From contig NZ_CM001442.1 in NCBI RefSeq assembly GCF_000244915.1, forward strand, positions 930,001 through 994,000: DNA of 64,000 bases, in the 5' to 3' direction. The translations under genes and the position numbers were made by a program. The stretch is from Bradyrhizobium sp. WSM471 (GTDB lineage: Bacteria > Pseudomonadota > Alphaproteobacteria > Rhizobiales > Xanthobacteraceae). The notes under the pieces were generated by a model. The model was not told the origin of the DNA and did no database searches. It was given only the letters and a program-made list of their open reading frames with translations. Shown one piece after another: positions 1-8,520 of this stretch (the first letter of the stretch is position 1; every line of letters starts with the position of its first letter).

Positions 1-124
1 CACATCTCGACAGGGCGGCGACGCTTGACCGGCGATCCGGACCGGCTACCTTGGAGCTGGATGCCGCCCCCGACCAGGCGTCGCGGGATGCGGCGGCCGT
101 GCCTGGGAGTGTTTGGAGCCGGCA

Positions 125-1549
125 ATGCGCCGGCTCGCGATGCGGGAAGGCCCGATGCTCGATCGCAGTCCGACCGGCATTGACTATAGACCGCCGGCTC
201 CCGAGCCGCCGGCGACACGCCTCGGGCTGATCGCGATCATCCGGACCCTACGACGGAATCCTCTCGAATGCTGGAGCGCCGAGTTTTTCCGCGAGCCAGT
301 CGCGATGATCAGGCTGCCCTTTGCTCGGGCGTTTCTGGTTCACGACCCTGCCGCGATCAAGCGCGTCCTTCTCGACAACGCAGACAACTACCGCAAGGAC
401 CCGATCCAGCGCCGCATCCTGTCCTCCGGCCTCGCCGACGGCCTGTTGAGCGTGGAAGGAAACCGTTGGGAGGTGCAGCGCCGGACTCTTGCGCCGCTGT
501 TCGCGAAGCGGACCGTCGTGTCCTTCACCGAGGCGATGCTGACCGCAGCGCACGAACTCGCCGAGAAATGGAGCCGCTTCGACAACGGTGCCGTGGTCGA
601 TGCCGCCGCCGAGATGACGCTGCTGACGCTCAACGTCCTCGCGCTTACCATCTTCTCTGACGGGATCGGCGGAGACTTTGAGGAATTTCGTGGAGCCATG
701 AATGCTTATTTCGGCGTGATCGGACGGATCGGCGCGCTCGATCTGTTCGGCGCTCCGGAATTCGTGCCGCGACCCGGGCGGGCGCGGCTGCGCCGGACGA
801 TGAGCTACTTCGAGCGCATCATCGACGAGATCGTCGAGACGCGGCGCCGGCGGCTTGCCTGCTCCGCCGACACGGCTCCGAATGATCTGCTCACACTCCT
901 GCTGCGGGCGCTCGATCCTTCGACGGGACAGCCGATGAGTCTGGCCGAGGTGAGGTCGAACATTCTCACATTCCTCTCTGCCGGCCACGAAACGACCGCC
1001 AATTCGCTGGCGTGGTCGATTTTTCTGCTCTCGCAGGCTCCTGAGTGGCGGATGCGCGTTCGAGAGGAGGCCGAGCGCGAATTGAGCGGCCCGGCCGCGG
1101 GCCTCCCCGATCGGCTTGTGGTGACGCGGGCGGTTGTCGAAGAGGCCCTGCGGCTCTATCCCCCCATCGCCGCGCTCAGCCGAATGTCGGAACGGCCCGA
1201 CCGTCTGGCATCTCATGAGGTCGACGCGCGGTCCCTGATCGTCATCGCCCCATACGTGCTGCATCGGCATAAGCGCCTATGGGACCGGCCGGACGTGTTC
1301 GATCCGGCGCGCTTCCTGCAGCCGGCAAGGAGCGAAGTGCCCCGTTTCGCCTACCTACCCTTCGGCGTGGGGCCCCGCACCTGCATCGGATCGTCCTTTG
1401 CGCTACAGGAGGCGACGATCGTGCTGGCGGTGCTGATGCAACGCTTCGATCTGGAAGTCCTGCCGGGCACCAGGGTCTGGCCGCTGCAGCGGATAACGTT
1501 GAGGCCGGCGCACGGGATTCCCCTGCGCATCACTAGAGGGCCAAACTGA
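125..1549 (+). CDS. Cytochrome P450 monooxygenase
   Basis: This is a soluble bacterial-type cytochrome P450, a heme-thiolate enzyme that inserts one oxygen atom from O2 into an organic substrate using electrons from a redox partner. All family hallmarks are visible: the I-helix oxygen-binding motif AGHETT (about residues 286-291), the K-helix EALR motif (340-343), and the heme loop FGVGPRTCIG with the cysteine ligand near residue 420. Length (474 residues) is normal. I chose the ATG at 125 because GGAG lies 6 bases upstream; a TTG at 113 and an ATG at 155 preceded by GGGAAGG are alternatives. No ferredoxin or reductase gene is adjacent, so the electron donor and substrate are unknown. It may be cargo of the element whose integrase lies at 4853-6430. 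Confidence 0.93.
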   Translation: MRRLAMREGPMLDRSPTGIDYRPPAPEPPATRLGLIAIIRTLRRNPLECWSAEFFREPVAMIRLPFARAFLVHDPAAIKRVLLDNADNYRKDPIQRRILSSGLADGLLSVEGNRWEVQRRTLAPLFAKRTVVSFTEAMLTAAHELAEKWSRFDNGAVVDAAAEMTLLTLNVLALTIFSDGIGGDFEEFRGAMNAYFGVIGRIGALDLFGAPEFVPRPGRARLRRTMSYFERIIDEIVETRRRRLACSADTAPNDLLTLLLRALDPSTGQPMSLAEVRSNILTFLSAGHETTANSLAWSIFLLSQAPEWRMRVREEAERELSGPAAGLPDRLVVTRAVVEEALRLYPPIAALSRMSERPDRLASHEVDARSLIVIAPYVLHRHKRLWDRPDVFDPARFLQPARSEVPRFAYLPFGVGPRTCIGSSFALQEATIVLAVLMQRFDLEVLPGTRVWPLQRITLRPAHGIPLRITRGPN

Positions 1550-1670
1550 ACGGGGGCGACGGCGGGGTGTGCTCGTCTCAGGCAAACTCCGCACACGGAT
1601 CTGAGAGCTGGTTCACATTCGTCGGGGCCGCTGCAGGCTATGCTACTGCCATTCCCGGAGGAGACCGATC

Positions 1671-1826
1671 ATGGCTGCACTGGCGAAGATGCTCTCCCGC
1701 TCGACCGGCATGAATGTCGTCGCCGACGAACTGAAGACGATCCTGATCTTTTGCGGCGTCGGGCTTTTGCTGTCCCTTGCGGCCGCCATGACTTACGGCC
1801 TGAACATCGCGGCGGACCTATTCTAA
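1671..1826 (+). CDS. Small single-span membrane protein (51 aa)
   Basis: A 51-codon frame opens with ATG preceded by a strong Shine-Dalgarno sequence (CGGAGGAGA, about 7 bases away). It encodes a charged N-terminal half containing two lysines and a Glu, followed by one hydrophobic helix (about residues 24-42, ILIFCGVGLLLSLAAAMTYG). The likely product is a small inner-membrane protein with an amphipathic head. I do not recognise a named family. The strong ribosome site and clean single-helix design support a real gene over a longer overlapping frame at 1640-1927, which lacks such features. Confidence 0.62.
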   Translation: MAALAKMLSRSTGMNVVADELKTILIFCGVGLLLSLAAAMTYGLNIAADLF

Positions 1827-1836
1827 TCGAGCACTC

Positions 1837-2019
1837 CTATTTCGCCGGCGGCCTTAGCGGGCTCTCCGCCCACCTGCGGACGGCGGGATCGTGCAGCGGG
1901 TCGTCGTCGCAGTTCGTGCAGACGTAGCGCTCGCGTCCGGGACCAGTCTCTTCGGCCGCGAGCTTCATCGGCCGCCCGCACGCCGGGCACGTCTTCCGGG
2001 CCGCATACAGCATCGACAT
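1837..2019 (-). CDS. Small zinc-ribbon protein (60 aa)
   Basis: The 60-residue product has two CxxC knuckles, CPAC (residues 11-14) and CTNC (34-37), separated by 19 residues. This is the pattern of a small zinc ribbon. The rest is polar and carries no membrane segment. The start chosen is the ATG at 2019, which begins MSMLYAARKT and has GGCGGGG upstream. A longer upstream extension to 2106 gives unrelated low-complexity sequence. Function is unknown. Zinc ribbons of this size often bind nucleic acid or a protein partner, but nothing here decides between them. The gene is convergent with the small membrane protein at 1671-1826. Confidence 0.65.
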   Translation of the reverse strand: MSMLYAARKTCPACGRPMKLAAEETGPGRERYVCTNCDDDPLHDPAVRRWAESPLRPPAK

Positions 2020-2284
2020 TTTGATTTCCCCGCCTGGACGAAATCTACTGCCGCCCGGCGCGCGAAAACAAGATACCTCCGAAGGATTCTTCGTCGGGCG
2101 CCACACCCCGGTGCCGCCTGGGACGAACCTAAGCAGTCCGTCGACACTTCTTGACAGCTCGATCGTAGACCAATCAATTCCCGCAGTGATGTTGCGCGGA
2201 GCGGGCTAAGTTGATTTTGGAAGAACATCGCGCGACTAACACGGGGGAGAACGTCATTTTCTCCCTGCCTGTCATAGACGCGAA

Positions 2285-2308
2285 GATCGGATTGAGCAAA
2301 ATCCGATC
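2285..2308. promoter_or_regulatory. Perfect 9-bp inverted repeat, 6-base spacer
   Basis: GATCGGATT and its exact reverse complement AATCCGATC flank the spacer GAGCAA. It lies in the 516-base divergent region between the zinc-ribbon gene (reverse) and the LuxR-type regulator (forward), about 230 bases before the latter. It could be an operator or a short hairpin. There is no T-run after it on either strand, so an intrinsic terminator is less likely. Confidence 0.4.
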
Positions 2309-2368
2309 GGTAATTTGCTTAGGAAATCTTTGGACGTCTCGCCGTTAGCCCGAAAATTTCGCGAACAT

Positions 2369-2400
2369 CGGACGTTGCCGATTAAGCGTTGCAACGTCCG
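2369..2400. promoter_or_regulatory. Perfect 10-bp inverted repeat upstream of LuxR-type regulator
   Basis: CGGACGTTGC and GCAACGTCCG are exact reverse complements separated by 12 bases. The site is about 136 bases upstream of the regulator start at 2536. The arm length and position are compatible with an operator for a helix-turn-helix dimer, possibly autoregulation. This is inference from symmetry and location only. The rest of 2020-2535 is relatively AT-rich and shows no other gene. Confidence 0.45.
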
Positions 2401-2535
2401 TGAACTTTCAACACAATGGCCCCGAGCCTTACATTGCTAGGCGGTGGCGGCGCAGCGAGCCTTTATTTCCGTGGTCGTCGCGCAAAATCCAGCACAGCTT
2501 GACCTTAGTATGCCAGAAGATCGAGGGGTAAATCC

Positions 2536-3618
2536 ATGGAAGCTGAGCTGATCGACCGGATCTACGAGTGCAGCTTCGTGCCGGAGCTCTGGCCGCAAGT
2601 CTTACGAGACACCTCGAAAATATCCGAATCCGCTGGCGGCTCCCTGTTCGTCACCAATCCCGAAGTGACGGCCTGGACGGCTTCGAAAAACACCCGCGAC
2701 ATAGCTGGGCGCTTTGTCGCCGACGGCTGGTATTGGCGCGGTCGGGTTATGTCGCTCATTCATAAAAGCCGTCATCCCGGCTTCCTTCGCGAAGTTGATC
2801 TGTTTTTGCCAGGCGAACTGGATGAGGAACCGATTTTTCGCGACAGCTGGCGCAAGATGGGCCTTGGCTGGGGCGCGGCGACAGCTTTTGCGCTACCGAC
2901 CGGCGAGACCCTTGCGATCGTCTTGTCTCGCACCATCGCCCAGGGGCCTGCCGACGCTGCCACCATTCAAAGGCTCGATATGCTGCGACCGCATCTCGCC
3001 CGCACGGCGGTGATGGCGGCACGCTTGCACCTCGAGCGCGCGCAGGCCGCAAGCCAGGCACTTGCGGCGCTTGGTCTAGCGGCGCTGGTGCTGGACGAGG
3101 GCGGCAAGGTTCTCGCTGCCAATGCTTTGGTCGAAGGCATGGTCAATCTCGTGCATTGGCGGTCGGCCGACCGGGTGACGCTGAAAGATCGTCGTGCCGA
3201 CGAAATGCTCACGGAGGCCCTTGCGCGGATCGCGCTGAACGACAATGGCGGTGTTCGTTCGTTTCCCGTTCGGGATTCGGTCACAGATGCCTTGATGGTC
3301 GGTCACGTGGTGCCGATCCGCTATTCCGCGCGCGATATCTTCGCCCGTAGCACCGCCGTGTTCGTCCTGATGCCGGTCGCCGCGCCAACCTCGCCGCCGG
3401 TGGAGCTGGTGATGTCGCTGTTCGATCTCACGCCGGCCGAAGCCCGTGTCGCCCGGGGCCTTGCCGCCGGGAAGACGGTGGACGACCTCGCGGGCGACAA
3501 CGGCGTCTCGCCGAACACTGTTCGTGTGCAAGTTCGTGGCGTGCTGGAGAAAACAGGCTGCCAGCGCCAAACCGACGTTGTCGCCTTGCTCGGCGGGATT
3601 TCCCCGATTCGCGGCTAA
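2536..3618 (+). CDS. LuxR-family transcriptional regulator
   Basis: The 360-residue protein ends in a LuxR/FixJ-type helix-turn-helix (about residues 298-355). Its recognition region reads GVSPNTVRVQVRGVLEKTGC, preceded by the typical LTPAEARVARGLAAGKT helix. The first 290 residues have no receiver domain and no clear acyl-homoserine-lactone pocket. They include an alpha-helical stretch and a PAS-like middle region around residues 180-280. Bradyrhizobia have many such orphan regulators. ATG 2536 has GAGGGG about 9 bases upstream. Two perfect inverted repeats (2285-2308, 2369-2400) lie in its promoter region and may be operators. The signal sensed is unknown. Confidence 0.88.
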   Translation: MEAELIDRIYECSFVPELWPQVLRDTSKISESAGGSLFVTNPEVTAWTASKNTRDIAGRFVADGWYWRGRVMSLIHKSRHPGFLREVDLFLPGELDEEPIFRDSWRKMGLGWGAATAFALPTGETLAIVLSRTIAQGPADAATIQRLDMLRPHLARTAVMAARLHLERAQAASQALAALGLAALVLDEGGKVLAANALVEGMVNLVHWRSADRVTLKDRRADEMLTEALARIALNDNGGVRSFPVRDSVTDALMVGHVVPIRYSARDIFARSTAVFVLMPVAAPTSPPVELVMSLFDLTPAEARVARGLAAGKTVDDLAGDNGVSPNTVRVQVRGVLEKTGCQRQTDVVALLGGISPIRG

Positions 3619-3754
3619 CGCCGCCGGTAACCCGATTGTCGGCCCATAATTAGAATTGATGATGAAGGCGGGACAATCGCCGCCTACCAATCTGCCCAGG
3701 CAGAGTCGGCACTCTCGACCAGCCAATTGAAAGCGCTGTGGTTGGAGACGGGCC

Positions 3755-4204
3755 ATGCTGCCGGAAAACCTCGACTTCCTGACCTTGACCTACGGGTTTT
3801 TCAACATGCTGCGGTTGATGTCCTACGCGCCGCAGTTGGTTTTGCTCGCCCAGGACAAGAGCGGCGCCAAAGCCATATCGGTTTCGAGCTGGCTGATCTG
3901 GACCGGGGCGAACTTGACCACGGCGGTTTATGCTTGGGTCCGGCTCGCTGATGTGCCGCTTTCGCTACTCAACGCGTTCAATACCGGCTGTTGCGCTACG
4001 ATGCTGGCCTTGTTGATCTACAAGCGGAGGAAGGCGAGGCTGGGTTTCAGCAGAACTGGCATAGGTGGCGCGCCAAGCCAGGCAACTCGCGGCTCTGAAT
4101 CTGGAACAGAAGGTATCAACGACACTCGAAGGTCCCTTCAAGGTAGAACACCAGATCGGGCGCGGCTGCAGGAATTCCTTGGTCTCGCGGACGTTCCTGG
4201 GTGA
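3755..4204 (+). CDS. PQ-loop (SemiSWEET-like) small membrane protein
   Basis: Residues 1-95 contain three hydrophobic segments and the motif YAPQLVLL (about residues 24-31), the signature of the PQ-loop/SWEET superfamily. Bacterial members of that superfamily are small dimeric sugar or metabolite transporters of about 90-100 residues. The sequence keeps the KSGAKAISVSSWLIW stretch that usually follows the PQ motif. After residue 95 (KRRKAR) the frame runs on for about 54 polar residues with no resemblance to the family, so the original stop may have been lost or the end altered by a frameshift. ATG 3755 has GGAG 6-9 bases upstream. Substrate is unknown. Confidence 0.6.
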   Translation: MLPENLDFLTLTYGFFNMLRLMSYAPQLVLLAQDKSGAKAISVSSWLIWTGANLTTAVYAWVRLADVPLSLLNAFNTGCCATMLALLIYKRRKARLGFSRTGIGGAPSQATRGSESGTEGINDTRRSLQGRTPDRARLQEFLGLADVPG

Positions 4205-4339
4205 GTCCTCGTGAAAATGCGTCCGAATCCAGAACAGAGTTTCACGGCGACCAGCGCGAACCATAGCCTCTCGACCAGATGCTGGGCGACTTACCCAACG
4301 CTCGGCTGGACTGCGGGCACCCGCACCGAAGCCGACCCT

Positions 4340-4456
4340 ATGAGACTTCACTGGGTCCGGAACGAAATCGTCCGGATGCGCGGGCAAATCTGCGCCCCGG
4401 AGCATGAAATCCGGATGCTGCAGCGGGCCGGACTCGCGATCAATGCGCCGTCATAG
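4340..4456 (+). CDS. Very small basic helical protein, possibly a gene remnant
   Basis: A 38-codon frame starting ATG at 4340 encodes a heptad-like helix (VRNEIVRMRGQICAPEHEIR). It resembles, from memory, the start of a family of short coiled-coil proteins common in bradyrhizobia, which are normally longer. It could be a degraded copy. No strong ribosome site is visible. I list it because its composition differs from random frames nearby, but it may be non-coding. Confidence 0.25.
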   Translation: MRLHWVRNEIVRMRGQICAPEHEIRMLQRAGLAINAPS

Positions 4457-4852
4457 TCTAGCTGGATCAGAGGCGTTTATCATACGACTTCAAGGCTCCC
4501 GCCGGTTACGGTGCAAAAACCGAAGGAAGGCTGGATACGCCATCAGGCCTCGCCAGGTCCGGAGAAGTTCGGCGCCGGCGGTGTCGTGCGCGGCAGCGGA
4601 ATCGAGTTGCTCCACCGAGTGCAGCGATCGGATGCTGGCGGAGGCGGCCGGACCTACGGCATTAGGTCTCCATTTGCCCCGAAATCGGCCGAGATTGACG
4701 GCCGAATCGGCCGGACAGGTGGTACACAGCGGTGGTCACAAAACTCGGCCGGGCTTTTTAGGAATCCTTGTTTTCTGCGGGTTTTTGCGCATTCTTGGCA
4801 TGGGGGAAGAGAGTCCCACTCTCCACGCCAGCTGCGCGTGATCCGTTTGGAA
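4457..4852. other. Non-coding stretch inside the putative element
   Basis: I find no convincing gene here. Open frames on the forward strand (4404-4841, 4511-5359) run into the antisense of the integrase and have no family features. The DNA contains a loose inverted pair around GGCCGAGATTGACGGCCGAATCGGCC, which may form weak structure. Confidence 0.5.
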
Positions 4853-6430
4853 TCAGGCTGCGAGCTTGGCTTGTCGCAAGTCGCGAAACTTCTGCTTTTC
4901 CTTCTTATACGCCGCGAGAAGCGCTTTTACCCAGAGCGTCATGCCTTCCGCCTTCAACCCAATCCTTTGAGAGCGGTTGTAGTGCTGCTCGGTCACGGTC
5001 GCCATTCTTTCGCGTTCATCGACGCGGTCGTGGACCATCTTGTGTCCGAGTATCGCGGTGGCCGCTCCGCCGAGGCGCCTGTCGTCGAGGAATGTCGTCA
5101 TGGTCGTCCTGCACTCGTGCGGCGTCCAAGGCTCGATGCCATAGAGCGCGAACAGGTTGGGCCGCAGCTTCTTGGGCTTCGGTTTGGGACCAGGCTTGCC
5201 ATTGCGCTGGGGCTTCTGCTTCACCGTATGGTCGTAAACGCGTCCCTGAAGTCGGTGCAACAGAAGGTTCAGCGCGGACTGGCTGATGTGCGCGTCCGCA
5301 TCGCGGCCGCTGAACATCCATTCCGATTCGCCTCCCGATTCCTTATGATAGGCCGCTAGGATCCCCAATGCCTCCGGGGGGATAGGAAGCGAGAAGGGAC
5401 GCCCTCCGTCGCGTCCGCCTTTCATCTCCTCTTCGGTCCAGTTCGCGATTTTCCATCCTCGCAGCTTGCGGTCCTTTCTGTCGGGATCGAAGAGGCGGTC
5501 GGCGCGCAACTGCAGAAGGCCGCCGGTTCTTTGCGCCGTCAAAGCGACCGCCCACAGCGCGCCCAACGTACCCGGATAGGTCTCATGTTCGCCCTCGGCA
5601 AGCTTCCGAAACTTCTCGGCGATCACCAGGGTGCGCGCGATTTCCTCGATGGTTGGAGCGTGGGTGCGTTTGCCCGAGGCGTATTCGAACGACCACCGGT
5701 GCCAGCACCCCACTTCGACGTCGTCCAGTCCGGAATCCGTTGCGTGGAATTTCCATGCCCACGTCAGCATGCTCTTCGATTGCGTGACGGCTCTGTTGAC
5801 GGTCGACTTCTTATGAGTGGAAAAAATATCGTCTCGGAGACGCTCGAGGTCCCGCAGCTTGATCTCGCCAACCAACTTTTCGTTGACCGACGCATATTCA
5901 TCGAGTTGCAGGAAGCGGGCGTACTTCTCGCGGTACCTGGTCTTCAGCTTCGGCAGCTTGTACTCGAGAAACTTCGCGGTCAGCGCCTTCCAAGTCCAGG
6001 TGACACCAGTGTCGCCGGTTCGCTTCCGGTAGGCGAGCAGCGACGTTTCGTCGGCGAATTGATCCGCCGCTTCCTGGTGTCCCAGTTCATCCTTGTATTT
6101 CGAGGTGAGCGTCAGTCGCACCAGCTGGTCGACGAATTCGCGCAGATCACGCTTGCGCTTGGCGGCGAGGTTCGTCTGCCCGGCGAAATACCGGGCCTGG
6201 TCGAGATTGATTTCGGAAGCCGAGCCCAGCCTCAAAGTTATTTCACGACGGCGCACGTACCAGACGACCTTGCCCGGCGTGATGCGCAACGTCAGTCCCG
6301 TCGTTTTCTTATCGCGCCATTCGGCTACCTTGACCGCCATTGCGCCGCTCGCGCTGTAGGAGATGGCGCTTTGGACGTCGTTCTCGTTCAACGACTTCAC
6401 TTCTCGCTTGTAGACCGGACTTTTCGACAT
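4853..6430 (-). CDS. Tyrosine-type site-specific integrase
   Basis: This is a phage/island integrase of about 525 residues. It has an N-terminal arm-binding DUF4102-like region (residues 20-90, including GLTLRITPGKVVWYVRRRE), a core-binding SAM-like domain (about 145-225), and a C-terminal catalytic domain. Candidate catalytic residues are Arg about 301 (TAQRTGG), His-x-x-Arg about 438-441 (HECR), His about 463 (LGHK) and Tyr about 484 (QHYNRS). I chose ATG 6430 because GGGCGTGGG sits just upstream; the TTG at 6448 is an alternative. The gene reads away from a truncated tRNA-Gly 3' end at 6577-6622, the usual spot for an element integrase. No excisionase is evident next to it. Confidence 0.93.
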   Translation of the reverse strand: MSKSPVYKREVKSLNENDVQSAISYSASGAMAVKVAEWRDKKTTGLTLRITPGKVVWYVRRREITLRLGSASEINLDQARYFAGQTNLAAKRKRDLREFVDQLVRLTLTSKYKDELGHQEAADQFADETSLLAYRKRTGDTGVTWTWKALTAKFLEYKLPKLKTRYREKYARFLQLDEYASVNEKLVGEIKLRDLERLRDDIFSTHKKSTVNRAVTQSKSMLTWAWKFHATDSGLDDVEVGCWHRWSFEYASGKRTHAPTIEEIARTLVIAEKFRKLAEGEHETYPGTLGALWAVALTAQRTGGLLQLRADRLFDPDRKDRKLRGWKIANWTEEEMKGGRDGGRPFSLPIPPEALGILAAYHKESGGESEWMFSGRDADAHISQSALNLLLHRLQGRVYDHTVKQKPQRNGKPGPKPKPKKLRPNLFALYGIEPWTPHECRTTMTTFLDDRRLGGAATAILGHKMVHDRVDERERMATVTEQHYNRSQRIGLKAEGMTLWVKALLAAYKKEKQKFRDLRQAKLAA

Positions 6431-6576
6431 CCCACGCCCATACAACAATCGTACAAATGCAGCTTCCGAAACACCCGAAATGTTCTACGCCCGGAATATC
6501 GCCATAATACCGAAAAATTACTACATTTCAAAGATTTAGCTTTGCCTTGGTTAAAGCTTTTCACTCTCCGTTCTTC

Positions 6577-6622
6577 GCTTCCCAAGCTGCATACGAGGGT
6601 TCGATTCCCTTCGCCCGCTCCA
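6577..6622 (+). other. tRNA-Gly 3' fragment: probable attachment site (attR/attL core)
   Basis: The sequence matches the 3' half of a glycine tRNA gene with anticodon CCC: anticodon loop TTCCCAA (6579-6585), 3' anticodon strand, T arm GGTTCGATTCC, acceptor 3' strand and CCA end at 6620-6622. The 5' half (D arm and 5' acceptor strand) is absent, and pairing of the anticodon stem fails after two base pairs. This is therefore a fragment, not a gene. Such 3'-end duplications are left when an integrase inserts DNA into the 3' end of a tRNA gene. With the integrase immediately to the left, the element should extend leftward toward an intact tRNA-Gly outside the window. Confidence 0.8.
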
Positions 6623-6897
6623 AAGCCCTGGCCGCAGCACAATCGCCCTGACTTGAAGTCTCTCTTGACGATCCGCCCGGGCGCAACGGCACGTTGAGCT
6701 GACGCTCGCTGCGCTTAATCCATTGCGCTTAGCACGAACTGCAGGCTGTCGAAGGGCGGGCCGGGAGTTCATGTTTCGCGGTCCGGGTCACGCCAACGCA
6801 AGTCCAGTGCGCAACACCTGCGGCCTCACTGAGGGCCTGGTCCGGATCAAGCGAGTTGCACTCCGTGTCGAGCGCAAATCGCAGACGGAGATGGTCC

Positions 6898-7431
6898 ATG
6901 CCTGATGCACGAATCCATATCGCCGCAGCGATGCTCGCCACATTCGCAATCAGCTCGGTATACGCCATGAGCTCGGTGCAACAGCCGCCGGCCTCTGCGA
7001 GTTCTGCCCACGCCATGATCCCGAGGAAGCAAGCAGCCGTGCACCCGGTGAAGCCGGCGCCGCACCGGCTCGTGATCCAGGTCAACCAGAACGACGCCGC
7101 CGTGATGAATCTCGCGCTCAACAACGCCACCAATGTGCTCGACTATTACCGCAAGAAGGGCGAAGAAGCCGACGTCGAGATCGTGGCGTTCGGTCCGGGA
7201 TTGCACATGCTGCGCAAGGACACGACGCCCGTCGCCGATCGCATTCACGCCATGACGGACATCGCCTTCCCGAACAAGGTTCGCTTCGCCGCATGCGGCG
7301 TCACCCGGGAAGGGATGGAAAAGAAGGAAGGCAAGCCGCTCGAGCTGCTGCCGGAGGCTTCCATGGTTGCTTCGGGTGTCGTGCGCATGATGGAGCTGCA
7401 GGAGAAGGGCTGGAGCTACGTCCGGCCCTAG
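6898..7431 (+). CDS. DsrE/DsrF-like exported protein
   Basis: The 177-residue product carries an N-terminal signal peptide (residues 1-23, hydrophobic AAAMLATFAISSVYA). A DsrE-type alpha/beta domain follows from about residue 55 (HRLVIQVNQNDAAVMNLALN ... VEIVAFGPGLHMLR). The cysteine in the stretch FAACGVTREGME is placed as in many DsrE relatives. DsrE proteins act in sulfur relay, but exported versions like this one have no established role. ATG 6898 has ACGGAG 7 bases upstream; an in-frame earlier start at 6856 adds non-signal residues. It is first in a likely operon with the TAXI receptor (28-base gap) and the VasI-like gene (overlapping). Confidence 0.85.
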   Translation: MPDARIHIAAAMLATFAISSVYAMSSVQQPPASASSAHAMIPRKQAAVHPVKPAPHRLVIQVNQNDAAVMNLALNNATNVLDYYRKKGEEADVEIVAFGPGLHMLRKDTTPVADRIHAMTDIAFPNKVRFAACGVTREGMEKKEGKPLELLPEASMVASGVVRMMELQEKGWSYVRP

Positions 7432-7458
7432 ACCGGAGCGAACGGAGAGGAGGCCGGG

Positions 7459-8520
7459 ATGATGCGCAAGCTGATGTTCGTGCTGGTCCTGTCGTTGCTC
7501 GCGCTGCCCGCTATGGCGCAGAATGCCAACAGGACGGTTGGCAAGTCGGTAGCCGAGCCGCCCGCATCCGGGCCGCCGCGCGGCAGCCGCGCCGTGCGGC
7601 TCGTTCAACCTCGGAGTGCTGAGGAAGAGGTGAGAGATCGCGTCAATGCGGGCACAGTCGCATTAGCCGCCGGTCTCCTTGAAGGCGCGCCGCTGCGCTT
7701 CGCCACCGAGATCTCACGCGTCGTCAACGAAGGCAACAAGGTGCATGTGCTTCCGGTGGTGACGCGCGGACCGACTGAGAACGTCAACGATCTGCTTTAC
7801 CTAAAGGGGATCGATATCGCGATCATCAACAGCGATTCGCTCGAGGAGTATCGTGCGCAGGTGCCCGAGATCGAAAAACGCATCGTGCACGTGATGAACC
7901 TGTTTCCCTCGGAGCTGCACGTGTTTGCGCGCCCCGAGATCAACTCGCTCGCCGACCTCGCGGGCAAGAAGGTGAACTTTAACACGCAGGGCACTGCTGC
8001 TGCCTATTCGGGCCCGCTCATCTTCAGCCGCCTGGGCATCGAGGTGGAGAAGATCTTCGTGCCTCACCCGGTCGCGCTGGAGCAGATGCGCAAGGGCGAA
8101 ATGGCGGCCGTGGTTTTCGTCACGTCCAAGCCGGTAGACGCGTTCGTGAAGCGCAAATGGGACGAGGGCTTCAAGTTCCTGGCTGTGCCGTGGGGTCCGA
8201 AGCTGGCGGACTATTACGTGCCCGCCTCGCTCACACCGGCCGACTATCCCGCTCTGGTTCATGCGGGGGGCGATATCGAGACGATCGCGGTGCCCACGAT
8301 TCTGGTCGCCTATAACTGGAATCCGGGCACACCGCGATACGACCGCGTCACGGCCTTCGTCAGCGAGTTGTTTGGCAGGCTCGACCAGTTGCGCGAGCCC
8401 GGCTTCGACCCGAAGTGGAAGGAGGCCAATCCCGGTGCGGGCGTTCCCGGACTGCAGCGCCTGAAGGCGGCCGAGAGCTGGCAGGATCCCCGGATGGCCA
8501 ATCGGACGGGACGTCCATGA
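7459..8520 (+). CDS. TAXI-family TRAP-type solute receptor (orphan)
   Basis: This is a 353-residue periplasmic binding protein with a clear signal peptide ending near ALPAMAQ (residue 21). The body matches the TAXI branch of TRAP receptors: an early VNAGTVALAAGLLEG segment, LAGKKVNFNTQGTAAAYSG in the ligand-binding half, and the DAFVKRKWDEGFKFL region. TAXI receptors normally deliver substrates to a fused DctQM membrane protein, but no TRAP permease is encoded nearby. It may work with a distant permease or act as a sensor or scavenger. GGAGG precedes ATG 7459. Its stop codon overlaps the next start (ATGA, 8517-8520), indicating translational coupling to the VasI-like protein. Confidence 0.85.
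   Translation: MMRKLMFVLVLSLLALPAMAQNANRTVGKSVAEPPASGPPRGSRAVRLVQPRSAEEEVRDRVNAGTVALAAGLLEGAPLRFATEISRVVNEGNKVHVLPVVTRGPTENVNDLLYLKGIDIAIINSDSLEEYRAQVPEIEKRIVHVMNLFPSELHVFARPEINSLADLAGKKVNFNTQGTAAAYSGPLIFSRLGIEVEKIFVPHPVALEQMRKGEMAAVVFVTSKPVDAFVKRKWDEGFKFLAVPWGPKLADYYVPASLTPADYPALVHAGGDIETIAVPTILVAYNWNPGTPRYDRVTAFVSELFGRLDQLREPGFDPKWKEANPGAGVPGLQRLKAAESWQDPRMANRTGRP

Noticed and set aside
6397..6642. Reverse-strand open frame containing GAGEGNRTLVCSLGS
   Set aside because: This peptide is the well-known antisense translation of a glycine tRNA 3' end; it marks the tRNA fragment, not a protein.
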